This document shows positions 54,271 through 64,000 of a stretch of DNA of 64,000 nucleotides, one piece after another. The stretch's first letter is position 1; each line of letters starts with the position of its first letter. Origin of the DNA: JAVVHH01 sp964235765 (GTDB lineage: Bacteria; Pseudomonadota; Alphaproteobacteria; Acetobacterales; Acetobacteraceae). The stretch spans positions 5,459-69,458 of the forward strand of contig CAXSDH010000009.1 of assembly GCA_964235765.1 (NCBI GenBank), given 5' to 3'. Position numbers and translations under genes: made by a program. Under the pieces are notes generated by a model, which worked only from the letters and a program-made list of their open reading frames with translations, was not told the origin of the DNA and ran no database searches.

Positions 54271-54939
54271 TCAGGCAGCCTGCCCCGCCAGCACGCGCTG
54301 CGCCTTCAGCAACGCTTCGGCAAAGGTGTCGGCCGGCACGGCGCCTGAGAACAGGACGTGGTTGTCGAGCGCAAAGGTGGGCACGCCGTTCACCCCGGCC
54401 CGGCGCACCGCCTCGTCCTCCGATACCACCTCGGCATGGCCCGCGCCGCTCGCGAGATAGGCTTCGGCCGCCGGGCGCGCCAACCCGGCCGCCTCCGCCG
54501 CTTCGGCCAGCACGGTCCGGCTGCCGATGTCGCGGCCCTCCACGAAGTAGTCCTGGAACAGCCGGTCCACGACGGCATCCTGCCGCCCCTGCTCGCCCGC
54601 CCAGCGGATAAGCCGGTGAGCGTCGACCGTATTCGGCGTGCGCTGCATCCTGTCGTGCCGGATTTCGATCCCGGCCGCCGAGGCCGCATCCGCCACCCGC
54701 TGGTCGAGCTCGCGCGATCGCTCGAGGCTGCCGAACTTCGCGCGCCGGTATTCGTCGCGCGCCACGCCCGCTTCCGGCATGTCCGGATTGAGCTGGAACG
54801 GCCGCCAATTGACTTGGAAGTGCAATCCCTGCGCCCCGAGCTGCTTCAGCGCCGCTTGCATGTGCTGCTTGCCGACGAAGCACCAGGGGCAAATCACATC
54901 CGAAAACACGTCGAGTTGGTTCACCGCGGCCTCCATCAT
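54271..54939 (-). CDS. DsbA family oxidoreductase (FrnE-like)
   Basis: A 222-residue cytoplasmic thioredoxin-fold protein. The active site is CPWC in DVFSDVICPWCFVGKQHM. FrnE-type features: VNWRPFQLNPDMPEAGVARDEYRRAKFG, NTVDAHRLIRWA and cis-Pro VNGVPTFALDN. No signal peptide, so it is not periplasmic DsbA. Such proteins act as disulfide reductases/isomerases or in polyketide pathways. ATG overlaps the mccA stop (ATGA), making it the last gene of the mcc unit. Confidence 0.92.
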   Translation of the reverse strand: MMEAAVNQLDVFSDVICPWCFVGKQHMQAALKQLGAQGLHFQVNWRPFQLNPDMPEAGVARDEYRRAKFGSLERSRELDQRVADAASAAGIEIRHDRMQRTPNTVDAHRLIRWAGEQGRQDAVVDRLFQDYFVEGRDIGSRTVLAEAAEAAGLARPAAEAYLASGAGHAEVVSEDEAVRRAGVNGVPTFALDNHVLFSGAVPADTFAEALLKAQRVLAGQAA

Positions 54940-56906
54940 TCCAGGACGTAGCTCACCAGCTCCGCGCCGTCGTCCACCAAATCACCCACGGCGGCGTGCA
55001 CGGCGCCGAGCACGCCATTTCGCGGCGCGGTGAGGCGCATCTGGACCTTCATCGCCTCCAGCACAAGCAGCACGTCTCCGCGCCCAACCGTCTGGCCCGC
55101 CTGGGCCAGCACCTGGATGACCCGGCCGGGCATCGGCGCGACCACCCGATCGCCCCCCGAATCCAGTCCCGCCGCAGGCGCCAGCGGGTCGATGAGCGTC
55201 AGGGGCCAGTTCGCGCCGTCGATCACGGCCGTCAGCTTATCGCCGGCCCGAACGACGACCGCCCGGCGCCGCACGCCGTCCAGCATGAGCCCGCCATCGG
55301 CCGGCGCAGCGTCGACCGCGCCGCCGGGCAGCTCCAGCCGGGCGCTGCCATCCAGCCGTGGATAGGCGCGCACGAGATGGTCGAGGTCGCCGTCGCGCAG
55401 CAGCAGATCCTGGTAGCCGTCGCCGTTCATCCGCCAGGCCGTGGCAAGGCTCCATGGCGAGTAGGGGTCGGCGCCTGCGTGCCGGACCGCCTGGTCCGCC
55501 CGGTCCTGCAACACGCGGAGCGAGGCGGCTGCCAAGGCGAGGCCTGGCGCCGGGCCACGATCGGCCAGCAGCGCGGCGCCGTGCCGGGCGATGAAGCCGG
55601 TATCGAGTTCCGCCGCGTCGAAGGCAGGGTGGGCGGCAATGGCGCGCAGCAGGTCGAGGTTGGTCTGCACGCCTACCGCCTCGTAATCGGCCAGCGCGCG
55701 GCGAAGCCGGCGAACCGCCCCCGCGCGGTCCCTATCCCAAACGATCAGCTTTGCGAGCATGGGGTCGTAATGCACCTGCACCCGGTCGCCCGCGCGCACC
55801 CCCGTATCCACCCGCACGTGCGGACCCTCCTCCGGGGTGCGCAGATGATCGAGCCGCCCGATGGCGGGCATGAAGTCCCGGCTGGCGTCCTCGGCATAGA
55901 CCCGCATCTCGATCGCGTGCCCGGTGATGCCCGGCTGAAGGCTGGGCAACGCCTCGCCGCTCGCCACGCGAAGCTGCCATTCGACGAGGTCGAGCCCGGT
56001 GATCATCTCCGTGACCGGATGCTCCACTTGCAGGCGGGTGTTCATTTCCATGAAGAAAAACGCGCCGTCCTCGACGATGAACTCGACCGTTCCTGCCCCG
56101 ACGTAGCCGATCGCCCGCGCGGCGGCGCAGGCAGCCTCGCCCATGCTGACCCGCCGCGCCTCGCTCAGGCCCGGGGCTGGCGCCTCCTCCACGATCTTCT
56201 GGTGCCGGCGCTGGATCGAGCAATCGCGCTCGAACAGGCTGACCACGCCGCCGTGGCTATCCGCGAACACCTGGATTTCGATATGCCGTGGCTGGGTAAG
56301 GTAGCGCTCCACCAGCACCGTGTCGTCCCCGAAGCTGGACGCGGCTTCGCCTTTCGCCAGGGCCAGGCCGTCGAGGAACTCCCGGGGATCGGTGACCACC
56401 CGCATACCTTTACCGCCGCCGCCGGCGCTGGCCTTGATCAGCACGGGATAGCCGATGCGCGAGGCTTGCTCGGCCAACTGCGCCGGATCCTGGTCCGCGC
56501 CGTGGTAGCCGGGCACGAGCGGAACGCCGGCCTCCTGCATCAGGGCCTTTGCGGCCGATTTGCTGCCCATCGCGCGAATGGCGGCCGGGGGCGGGCCGAC
56601 GAACACCACCCCGGCCGCGGCACAGGCTTCCGCAAAATCGGCATTCTCGCTGAGGAAGCCGTAGCCGGGATGGATGGCTTCGGCCCCTGAGCGCCGGGCC
56701 GCGCCGAGGATGCGGGCCGCGTTCAGGTAGGAGTCGCGCGCGGGCGCCGGGCCAACCGGCAGGGCGGTATCCGCCATGGCCACATGCAGCGCATCCCGGT
56801 CAGCCTCGGAATAGACCGCGACGGTGCGGACCCCCATGCGCCGGGCCGTGCGGATGACCCGGCAGGCAATTTCGCCCCGGTTGGCGACGAGGATGGTGCC
56901 GAACAC
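54936..56906 (-). CDS. mccA: Methylcrotonyl-CoA carboxylase alpha (biotin) subunit
   Basis: The biotin carboxylase plus biotin-carrier chain of an acyl-CoA carboxylase. It has 656 residues, usual for MccA. N-terminus TILVANRGEIACRVIRTARRMG; ATP site KASAGGGGKGMRVV; FFMEMNTRLQVEHPVTEMITGLDLVEWQ; a C-terminal biotin-attachment block VLEAMKVQM with the target Lys. GTG start at 56906, 4 bp after the mccB stop. Paired with mccB it carboxylates 3-methylcrotonyl-CoA in leucine breakdown; a related geranyl- or propionyl-CoA role is less likely. Confidence 0.93.
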   Translation of the reverse strand: MFGTILVANRGEIACRVIRTARRMGVRTVAVYSEADRDALHVAMADTALPVGPAPARDSYLNAARILGAARRSGAEAIHPGYGFLSENADFAEACAAAGVVFVGPPPAAIRAMGSKSAAKALMQEAGVPLVPGYHGADQDPAQLAEQASRIGYPVLIKASAGGGGKGMRVVTDPREFLDGLALAKGEAASSFGDDTVLVERYLTQPRHIEIQVFADSHGGVVSLFERDCSIQRRHQKIVEEAPAPGLSEARRVSMGEAACAAARAIGYVGAGTVEFIVEDGAFFFMEMNTRLQVEHPVTEMITGLDLVEWQLRVASGEALPSLQPGITGHAIEMRVYAEDASRDFMPAIGRLDHLRTPEEGPHVRVDTGVRAGDRVQVHYDPMLAKLIVWDRDRAGAVRRLRRALADYEAVGVQTNLDLLRAIAAHPAFDAAELDTGFIARHGAALLADRGPAPGLALAAASLRVLQDRADQAVRHAGADPYSPWSLATAWRMNGDGYQDLLLRDGDLDHLVRAYPRLDGSARLELPGGAVDAAPADGGLMLDGVRRRAVVVRAGDKLTAVIDGANWPLTLIDPLAPAAGLDSGGDRVVAPMPGRVIQVLAQAGQTVGRGDVLLVLEAMKVQMRLTAPRNGVLGAVHAAVGDLVDDGAELVSYVLE

Positions 56907-56910
56907 GGCG

Positions 56911-58538
<1,628 letters not shown>

Positions 58539-58542
<4 letters not shown>

Positions 58543-58763
58543 GCCGCGGCGTCCAGATGCACCGTTTGCTGCACCATCCAGTCCCGCTTTGCCGCAGCAT
58601 AGGCTTCAGGTTCGGCTTGCCGAGCGCCTCGCTTGAGCAGCTCGTACTCGCACGCAACCTGCGGCCGCGCCCGCAGGCGGGCCTTGAGCACCGGCGCCAT
58701 CTCGCGTGCGGCACGCCCGGCCCAGGCTGATCGATGCGTTACAGTTTCCAGAACAATGTTCAT
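58539..58763 (-). pseudogene. Short protein resembling the C-terminal end of GrpB (possible remnant)
   Basis: A 74-residue reading frame between the dehydrogenase and mccB. Residues about 26-60 (LKARLRARPQVACEYELLKR ... EAYAAAKRDW) recall the C-terminal helices of GrpB/UPF0157 nucleotidyltransferase-like proteins (pattern LRAxPxxAxEYxxLKR...AYxxAK). The catalytic N-terminal part is missing, and the upstream sequence is another gene. It may be a relic, or a short gene kept for translational coupling to mccB through ATGA. The family match is from memory and tentative. Confidence 0.4.
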
Positions 58764-58771
58764 GGTCCGGT

Positions 58772-59671
58772 TTAGCTGGAAAGCGATCCTTCGATCAACG
58801 CGCGGGCCGCTACTGAGAAGTCCTTGCCTCCGAGGCCGGCGGCGCTAAGCCGGGCATAGGCGGCGCGGGCGGGCCCGCCCAGCACGCCCGCGGCGCCCGA
58901 GGCTTTTGCCGCATCGGCTGCGAGCGATAGATCCTTCAGCATAAGGTCAACGGCGAACCCGGGCTGGTACTCGCGGTTGGCGGGCGAGGACGGAACGGGG
59001 CCCGGCACTGGGCAGTAGCTCGTCAGCGACCAGCATTGCCCCGAGGACTTCGAACTTATGTCGAATAGTGCTTGGGCGGAGAGACCCAGCTTCTCGGCAA
59101 GCGCAAACGCCTCCGACACCCCCAACATCGCGATACCAAGCATGAGGTTGTTGCAGACCTTCGCCGCCTGGCCTGCCCCGGCCGGGCCGGCCAGCACGAT
59201 GGTTCCGCCCATGGCGGCCAGGATCGGTGCGGCCCGATCGAACGCCGCCTGCTCGCCACCAACCATGAAAGTGAGCGTACCCGCCGTCGCGCCGGCGACA
59301 CCGCCCGAGACTGGCGCATCGAGCATCGCGACCCCGCGCCAGTTTGCCAATTCCGCCATGTCGCGCGCGGTCGCGACATCGATGGTCGAACTATCAACGA
59401 GCAGGGCGCCCCGTGCCGCATGGGCGAACACGCCATCATCCCCTTCCAGCACAGCCCGCACATGCTGCCCGGCTGGAAGCATCGTGATCACGGCCTCTGC
59501 ACCGGCTGCCGCATCTGCTATTGAGGCGGCTGCCCGGCCACCCGCCTGCGCCAACTTTGCCCGGGGCGCGTCCGCGAGGTCGAAACCGACCACGAGGTGC
59601 CCGGCCCGGACGAGGTTCAGAGCCATAGGCAGGCCCATGTTGCCAAGCCCGATAAAGCCGATCGTGGCCAT
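58772..59671 (-). CDS. 3-hydroxyisobutyrate dehydrogenase family oxidoreductase
   Basis: A 299-residue beta-hydroxyacid dehydrogenase using NAD(P). N-terminal TIGFIGLGNMGLPMALNLVRAG; substrate motif LDAPVSGGVAGATAGTLTFMVGG; catalytic Lys in GAGQAAKVCNNLMLG; C-terminal MLKDLSLAADAAKASG. The family includes 3-hydroxyisobutyrate dehydrogenase (valine) and tartronate semialdehyde reductase (glyoxylate). Beside mcc genes the former fits; beside the oxalate/formate-type transporter the latter does. ATG 59671 begins the homology. Confidence 0.88.
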   Translation of the reverse strand: MATIGFIGLGNMGLPMALNLVRAGHLVVGFDLADAPRAKLAQAGGRAAASIADAAAGAEAVITMLPAGQHVRAVLEGDDGVFAHAARGALLVDSSTIDVATARDMAELANWRGVAMLDAPVSGGVAGATAGTLTFMVGGEQAAFDRAAPILAAMGGTIVLAGPAGAGQAAKVCNNLMLGIAMLGVSEAFALAEKLGLSAQALFDISSKSSGQCWSLTSYCPVPGPVPSSPANREYQPGFAVDLMLKDLSLAADAAKASGAAGVLGGPARAAYARLSAAGLGGKDFSVAARALIEGSLSS

Positions 59672-59676
59672 ACCGG

Positions 59677-61317
59677 CTACCGGAAGAGCACGAAGGCTTT
59701 GCTGAGCGTAATCCACACACCCCATAGCAATGGGATGCCGACCGCGGACCAGGCCAGCAGCGCTGGCCCGGTCAATCCACCGCGGCCGATCCCAAAAGAA
59801 CCGCTCGCCGTAGATACTGCGGCGGCACTAGCGGGAGCATCCTCGCGCATGTACCATCGGCTGGCCACTGGCCGGATCAGTAGGTTGGCGACGAAGCCGA
59901 TCGCAAGAAACGCGCAAAGGATATACAGGGTGCGGTCGTACACCTGTTCCCTGGGGATGCCCGCCGCGATCTGCGCCTCCCGGATTTGTGTGACTACGAT
60001 CGGTCCGATCACGCCTGCGGTCGACCATGCTGTCAGTAGCCGGCCGTGAATCGCGCCTACGAACTGCGTTCCGAACATGTCCGCAAGATAGGCCGGCACC
60101 GTCGCGAAGCCGCCACCATACATTGAGAGGATCACGCACATGAACAGGACAAACAAGGACTGACTGCCAATGCTGGCAGCCCATGGCGACAGGGCGTACA
60201 TCGCAATGCCCAGGGCAAAGAAGATCGTATAGGTCGTCTTCCGCCCGATCTTATCCGAAATAGACGCCCAGAAGAAACGCCCGCCGATGTTAAACAGCGA
60301 CAGCAGCCCGACAAATCCGGCGGCAATGGTTGCAATGGCGCGCCTGCCATTGTCGTCGAGCGCCCCGAACCGAACGGACGGTTGACCGACCAAGATGCCG
60401 CCGAATATCTCCTGCAACATCGGGGAGGCCAAGCCGAGCACGCCGATGCCGGCCGAAACATTCATGCACAGCACAACCCAGATCAGCCAGAACTGCGGTG
60501 TCTTATGGGCGTCCCGCAAATGCACGTTGCGGGTGGTGATCATCCCACTCTTGCCCACTGGCGGCACCCATCCATCGGGCGCCCAATGCGATGGAGGCAC
60601 GCGATAACCGAACGCGCCAGACAGCATGAAGACCGAATAGATCAAAGCCATGACAACGAAGGTTTGCCACACGCCGACCGACGTGGGCGTGCGAAAAGAG
60701 TTCATCAACATGTCGGCCAGGGGCGCGCCGATCAGCGCTCCGCCACCGAAACCCATGATCGCCATGCCCGTCGCCATGCCGCGCCGGTCGGGAAACCACT
60801 TGATCAACGTCGAGACCGGCGAGATATAGCCCAGCCCGAGGCCGATGCCGCCGAGCACGCCCGAGCCGAGCCACATTATCCAGAGCTGGTGCAAATAGAC
60901 GCCAGCCGCCGAGATGAGCAAGCCGCCACACCAGCAAAGCGTCGCTATTACGCCTGCCCGGCGTGGGCCGACCCGCTCCAGCCAGCCGCCCCAAATAGCA
61001 GCCGACGAGCCCAGAAAAACGAAGAATAGGGTGTACATGATGCTAAGATCCGCGACCCGCCAATCGCATGACGTCGTGAACAGGGCATCGAACACGCCCA
61101 TGTTGGCCGGGCAAGCTACAGATTGCGTAACGCCGAGGGCGCGAGTCAGAGGTAGCCAGAAGACCGAAAACCCGTAGGCCATTCCGATGCAAAGATGAAT
61201 GCAGAGCGCGGCCGGTGGCACCAGCCACCGGTTAAAACCGGGCTTCGCGATGATACGGGCGCGATCCAGAAGAGCGTTTCCGGGCCGCAGGCCATCTTTG
61301 ACAGCTATTCCATCCAT
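59677..61317 (-). CDS. MFS transporter, oxalate/formate antiporter (OFA) family
   Basis: A 546-residue inner-membrane transporter with about 12-14 helices. Typical OFA blocks: LCIHLCIGMAYGFSVFWLPLTRALG, GSGVLGGIGLGLGYISPVSTLIKWFPDRRGMATGMAIMGFGGGALIGAPLA, KTPQFWLIWVVLCMNVSAGIGVLGLASPMLQE and MYGGGFATVPAYLADMFG. Members exchange oxalate, formate, lactate or other monocarboxylates. It starts the minus-strand pair with the dehydrogenase. The A/T-richer 122-bp gap upstream is its promoter region; ATTAAA at 61351-61356 reads TTTAAT on the minus strand and is a possible -10. Confidence 0.88.
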   Translation of the reverse strand: MDGIAVKDGLRPGNALLDRARIIAKPGFNRWLVPPAALCIHLCIGMAYGFSVFWLPLTRALGVTQSVACPANMGVFDALFTTSCDWRVADLSIMYTLFFVFLGSSAAIWGGWLERVGPRRAGVIATLCWCGGLLISAAGVYLHQLWIMWLGSGVLGGIGLGLGYISPVSTLIKWFPDRRGMATGMAIMGFGGGALIGAPLADMLMNSFRTPTSVGVWQTFVVMALIYSVFMLSGAFGYRVPPSHWAPDGWVPPVGKSGMITTRNVHLRDAHKTPQFWLIWVVLCMNVSAGIGVLGLASPMLQEIFGGILVGQPSVRFGALDDNGRRAIATIAAGFVGLLSLFNIGGRFFWASISDKIGRKTTYTIFFALGIAMYALSPWAASIGSQSLFVLFMCVILSMYGGGFATVPAYLADMFGTQFVGAIHGRLLTAWSTAGVIGPIVVTQIREAQIAAGIPREQVYDRTLYILCAFLAIGFVANLLIRPVASRWYMREDAPASAAAVSTASGSFGIGRGGLTGPALLAWSAVGIPLLWGVWITLSKAFVLFR

Positions 61318-61439
61318 CTAACGCCCCTACCTGGCCCGCCATTATTGGTCATTAAACACTAAGTTTCTCTAACGCGCGAAAGGCCGCTCACAAACTAGTA
61401 ATGTCGATCTTTTCACGGATTGCAACGGGCGATCGGGTC

Positions 61440-62240
61440 CTAAGCAGCGACAAGACGGGCGGCGTGCGTAAAAATCTCGAACTCCTCGCCCCGCGCGACC
61501 CCGATCAGCGTCAATCCCGCACTATCCGCGACCTGGACGGCAAGCCGAGTGGGAGCCGAGACGGCCGCAAGGACCGACACCCCGATCATCGCCGCCTTCT
61601 GAACCAGTTCGACCGAGATCCGGCTCGTCATGACAACCATTCCGCCCGCCCCAGATATTGCGTGCCGTGCCAAAAAGCCGCCGAGCTTGTCGAGCGCATT
61701 ATGCCGACCGACGTCCTCCCGCAACGCGATCAGACCGGCGCCTGCGGTCCAAAACCCGGCAGCATGTACCGCGTGCGTGCGTTGATTCAGCGTCTGTGCA
61801 GCCGTCATCGCCGCAATGGCCGCCGGCACATCCACCGCGCTGAACCGGAACCCCAGAGGTGACGTCGGCACCGGCCGAAGCGCCTGCTCTAAGCTCTCCA
61901 GCCCACAAAGCCCGCACCCGGTCGGCCCGGCAATGGAGCGCCGCCGCCGATCGAGGGCAGTGCGCCGCTCCCCGGTGATCCACATCCGCAACTCAATACC
62001 GCGCTCGGCGACAACGACGTCCAACTCCTCAATCTCACCCACATTGCCAACGACGCCTTCGCTTAGGCTGAAACCAATCGCATAGTCTTCGAGATCACTG
62101 GGCGTCCCCATCATAACCGCATGGGTCAATCGATTGTAGGAAAGGGCGATCGGCGTCTCTGCCGGCACGGTGCGAACCTCGTCCCGAAGGCCTCTGCGCC
62201 AAGCCAACACAGGTAGCGGCCGTGCAGGTGTGGGCATCAT
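61440..62240 (-). CDS. fdhD: Formate dehydrogenase accessory sulfurtransferase FdhD
   Basis: FdhD passes sulfur to the molybdenum cofactor so that formate dehydrogenase becomes active. It has 266 residues. The Cys pair is in GPTGCGLCGLESL; other marks are THAVMMGTPSDLEDYAIGFSLSEGV, THAVHAAGFW, REDVGRHNALDKLGG and TSRISVELVQKAA. ATG 62240 overlaps the DUF72 stop (ATGA). No formate dehydrogenase subunit is in the window. Confidence 0.94.
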   Translation of the reverse strand: MMPTPARPLPVLAWRRGLRDEVRTVPAETPIALSYNRLTHAVMMGTPSDLEDYAIGFSLSEGVVGNVGEIEELDVVVAERGIELRMWITGERRTALDRRRRSIAGPTGCGLCGLESLEQALRPVPTSPLGFRFSAVDVPAAIAAMTAAQTLNQRTHAVHAAGFWTAGAGLIALREDVGRHNALDKLGGFLARHAISGAGGMVVMTSRISVELVQKAAMIGVSVLAAVSAPTRLAVQVADSAGLTLIGVARGEEFEIFTHAARLVAA

Positions 62241-63055
62241 GCTTCAGGCATGCCCTTCAAGCGCTGGAGCATCGCCTTTGCCGCAATCGGCGCTTTTACC
62301 TTATCGCCGCTGATGAAGTAGACGAAACACTCGCGCAGCTTAGCCTTCGGTTCTATGGGGCTCGTGGTAGGCAGGTCCGTCACGATCCGGCCTGCCGCCC
62401 ACCCTCGAAGCCGTTCGGCCCAACGATCGAGGTCGGCGGCGGCATAGCCATCCGGCGCCGCCTCGCTGTTCCGTTCCAGCCGTGTGTAGACGAAGTCAGC
62501 AGTAAGGTCGGCTTGCATGACATGCTTGGCCGATTCGACGATCGCGTGGGCGATGCGAAAGTCGCGCAGCAGCGCCATCCAGGCCGGGTCGGCGAAGCTG
62601 GGGTGACGCGCCTCGATCGCATGCCGAAGCGGCAAGTCCTCATGCGCCTTCGGCAATTGTTTCAAGAACGGCAGCAGCGCTGCTTCGGAAAACGTACGGG
62701 TTGGCGGAAATTGCCAGAGAATAGGACCCAGCTTCTGGCCCAACTTCACGAGCCCAGAGTCGAGAAAGCGAGTGACCGACTCGCCCACCTCGCCAAGCTC
62801 GCGGCGATGCGTGGCGAAGCGCGGCGCCTTCAGGGAGAATACGAAATCATCCGGCGTCTCGTCGTGCCATCTCGCAAAGCTTGCGGGTTTCTGCGAGCCG
62901 TAGAACGTCGCGTTGATCTCGATCGAAGTCACCTGCCGGCTGGCATATGACAGTTCGCGCGCGTGCGGCAACGCCGCAGGATAGAATGTCCCGCGCCAAG
63001 GCGGAAACGTCCATCCGCCAATGCCGACGTGGATAGGCGCGTGCTGGTTCGGCAT
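62237..63055 (-). CDS. DUF72 domain protein
   Basis: A 272-residue TIM-barrel-like DUF72 protein (YecE family), function unknown. Marks: IHVGIGGWTFPPWRGTFYP, TSIEINATFYGSQKPASFARWHDETPDDFVFSLKAPRFATH, ILWQFPPT, AIEARHPSF and a C-terminal CFVYFISGDKVKAP (usual: YxYFNND). ATG 63055 is where homology begins; the frame runs on to 63298. It overlaps fdhD and so is co-translated with it. Confidence 0.9.
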   Translation of the reverse strand: MPNQHAPIHVGIGGWTFPPWRGTFYPAALPHARELSYASRQVTSIEINATFYGSQKPASFARWHDETPDDFVFSLKAPRFATHRRELGEVGESVTRFLDSGLVKLGQKLGPILWQFPPTRTFSEAALLPFLKQLPKAHEDLPLRHAIEARHPSFADPAWMALLRDFRIAHAIVESAKHVMQADLTADFVYTRLERNSEAAPDGYAAADLDRWAERLRGWAAGRIVTDLPTTSPIEPKAKLRECFVYFISGDKVKAPIAAKAMLQRLKGMPEA

Positions 63056-63195
63056 GGCTTGTGGGTGACTCCAATCATAGGGGCAGCCAACTGTGACGCT
63101 AGACGCCCGCCCACCCTGATGCGGCACGGTTGCATCGCAGGCAGCGTTAGCTACTTCGTAACTGTATTCCGATAAAAGAGCTATGCCACCGGCCG

Positions 63196-63697
63196 ATGAT
63201 GGAATGGAGTCGGGTTGATATAATGCTTGGAAAGAAGCCCGAGGTCGAATATTTGGTCGACGTGCAGTTGCTTTGCGCTGAGGGTACTGCATTGGCATGC
63301 AGCGCTACAAGCGTGATGGTTTTGCGGACTGACCTACGCCATTTCCGTATTATCGCGCTTCGCCCGGGAGAGGCGATCGCATTGTCCAAGAAGAGCACGT
63401 CAGCCGGCCGGATTCAGCTCATCGGATTAGACGAGGCTCGCCAGACGCTCGGGCCGCGATGGGACGGGTTCAAGGGTCGCGCGATGGCGACCGAACAGCA
63501 TGTCATACAAGCTTACATAAGAGACCGAGGCGATCGACAGCCGAGAAGGTGCCGAACCAATTGGGCGACTCGTACGCCTGCCGCTTGCAACTGAACGCGC
63601 CATCGATGCAGCGTTTGGCGTGCTACCCCCTGGCGAGCTGGCGGACTTAGACGCCGATTCCATGCTGTCGCACTCGTTGGGTATTGACAGACAATGA
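63196..63697 (+). pseudogene. Unknown A/T-richer gene, probably frameshifted
   Basis: I do not recognise this product. One frame runs from ATG 63196 to 63594 (132 residues; EVEYLVDVQLLCAEGTALACSATSVMVLRTDLRHFR reads like a real globular protein), but its last 20 residues turn into Arg/Pro-rich text. From about 63521 a second frame, opening after a TAA with no good start codon, reads sensibly to a TGA at 63695-63697 (ATERAIDAAFGVLPPGELADLD...). Joining the two near 63515-63527 by a one-base shift would give about 166 residues. Base composition is clearly poorer in G/C than the rest of the window. A decayed gene, an acquired gene or a sequencing error are all possible. Confidence 0.4.
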
Positions 63698-63708
63698 TTG
63701 GTTTGGAT

Positions 63709-63826
63709 GACCTGGCGGCGACCGACTTTCCCGCACCTTTGGGTGCAGTATCATAGGCGCTGGAGGTTTTCACGTCCGAGTTCGGGATGGGATCGGGTGT
63801 CGTCCCTCCGCCATGGCCACCAGGTC
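63709..63826 (-). rRNA. rrf: 5S ribosomal RNA
   Basis: On the minus strand the 118-nt segment begins GACCTGGTGGCCATGGCGGA and ends with GTCGCCGCCAGGTC, closing helix I. It contains CCCGATCCCATCCCGAACTC, the near-invariant loop B/C region, and CCAGCGCC...ATGATACTG. The flanks extend the stem (TTGGA before, TCCAA after), as expected for the precursor. The 16S and 23S genes should lie to the right, outside the window. No tRNA was found downstream of it. Confidence 0.95.
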
Positions 63827-63921
63827 GTCCAAGCCAACGTGTTTTGGCAAGCCAATATGCGTGGTTTGCTGTGATTTGGTTCTGTTGCGGCGTTTGTGTT
63901 GTGTGTGTGTGTTGCAGTTCT

Positions 63922-63991
63922 CGCCATTCGAGGGAATGGCGGGTTTCGCCATTCGAGGGAATGGCGGGTTTCGCCATTCGAGGGAATGGCG
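63922..63991. repeat. Three tandem hairpin repeats, 25-bp period, upstream of 5S rRNA
   Basis: CGCCATTCGAGGGAATGGCG occurs at 63922-63941, 63947-63966 and 63972-63991, separated by GGTTT. Each unit is a perfect 8-bp stem (CGCCATTC/GAATGGCG) with a GAGG loop. They lie 95 bases upstream of the 5S gene in its own direction, most likely in the 23S-5S spacer, next to a TG-rich microsatellite (about 63895-63913). The array may continue past the window edge. Confidence 0.85.
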
Positions 63992-64000
63992 AGGTTTGGA

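Noticed and set aside
63595..63708. A tRNA after the 5S gene, as in many alphaproteobacterial rRNA operons
   Set aside because: No cloverleaf or T-loop sequence could be found on the minus strand here.
63922..63991. Short regularly spaced repeats taken as a CRISPR array
   Set aside because: The spacers are identical 5-nt GGTTT and each unit is self-complementary; no cas genes are near.

Overview
The window is GC-rich, densely packed bacterial DNA. It comes from a draft assembly: a 100-N scaffold gap at 3759-3858 is flanked by identical 55-bp sequences. The 5S rRNA at the right end, the gene families and the codon use point to an alphaproteobacterium. Rhodospirillales, and within them an Acetobacteraceae-like lineage, is my best guess; this is inference, since I could run no search. 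Most genes lie in tight operons whose stop and start codons overlap (ATGA, GTGA, TTGA, TGATG). GTG and TTG starts are frequent.

Layout. 0-4 kb: the end of a dipeptide/oligopeptide ABC ATPase, a matching substrate-binding protein on the opposite strand, and a His-rich CDF metal exporter cut by the scaffold gap. 4-12 kb: glyQ-glyS-ppdK, a CoA-binding protein, a DUF2076 protein and YgfZ. 12-17 kb: two glycosyltransferases, an asparagine synthetase and a dihydroorotase. 17-25 kb: a YihY membrane protein and a HyuAB-LivHMGF operon that couples a fused hydantoinase/5-oxoprolinase to a branched-chain-type ABC transporter, with no binding protein present. 25-33.5 kb: a TRAP transporter (dctPQM) followed by an FAD oxidoreductase, a transglutaminase, a fused ATP-grasp/alpha-E protein and a second transglutaminase. 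This set belongs to a largely uncharacterised peptide-ligase gene neighbourhood. 33.5-38 kb: Nudix hydrolase, MsrP with a small membrane partner but no MsrQ, a D-cysteine desulfhydrase-like enzyme, and soxB-soxD without soxA or soxG. 38-42 kb: an exported hydrolase, a polytopic spermidine-synthase-like protein and an isoaspartate methyltransferase-like protein with an export signal. 42-47 kb: a 59-residue membrane peptide, a sugar-acid dehydratase, an RraA-like protein, a multidrug-type MFS pump and an SDR. 47-54 kb: a six-gene overlapping operon with two NAD-dependent epimerases, a B12-binding radical SAM protein, a GT4 and two CgeB-like glycosyltransferases, probably making a modified glycan. 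54-59.7 kb: methylcrotonyl-CoA carboxylase mccB-mccA with a FrnE-like protein and a 3-hydroxyisobutyrate dehydrogenase-family enzyme. 59.7-63 kb: an oxalate/formate-type MFS transporter, fdhD and a DUF72 protein. 63-64 kb: an A/T-richer, probably frameshifted unknown gene, then the 5S rRNA of an rRNA operon read leftwards, with three tandem hairpin repeats upstream of it.

The best candidates for little-described biology are the FAD oxidoreductase/transglutaminase/ATP-grasp-alpha-E operon (25.2-30.5 kb) and the B12-radical SAM glycan operon (47.4-54.1 kb). No tRNA, CRISPR array, insertion sequence or prophage gene was recognised. No stretch longer than 300 bases lacks a gene.
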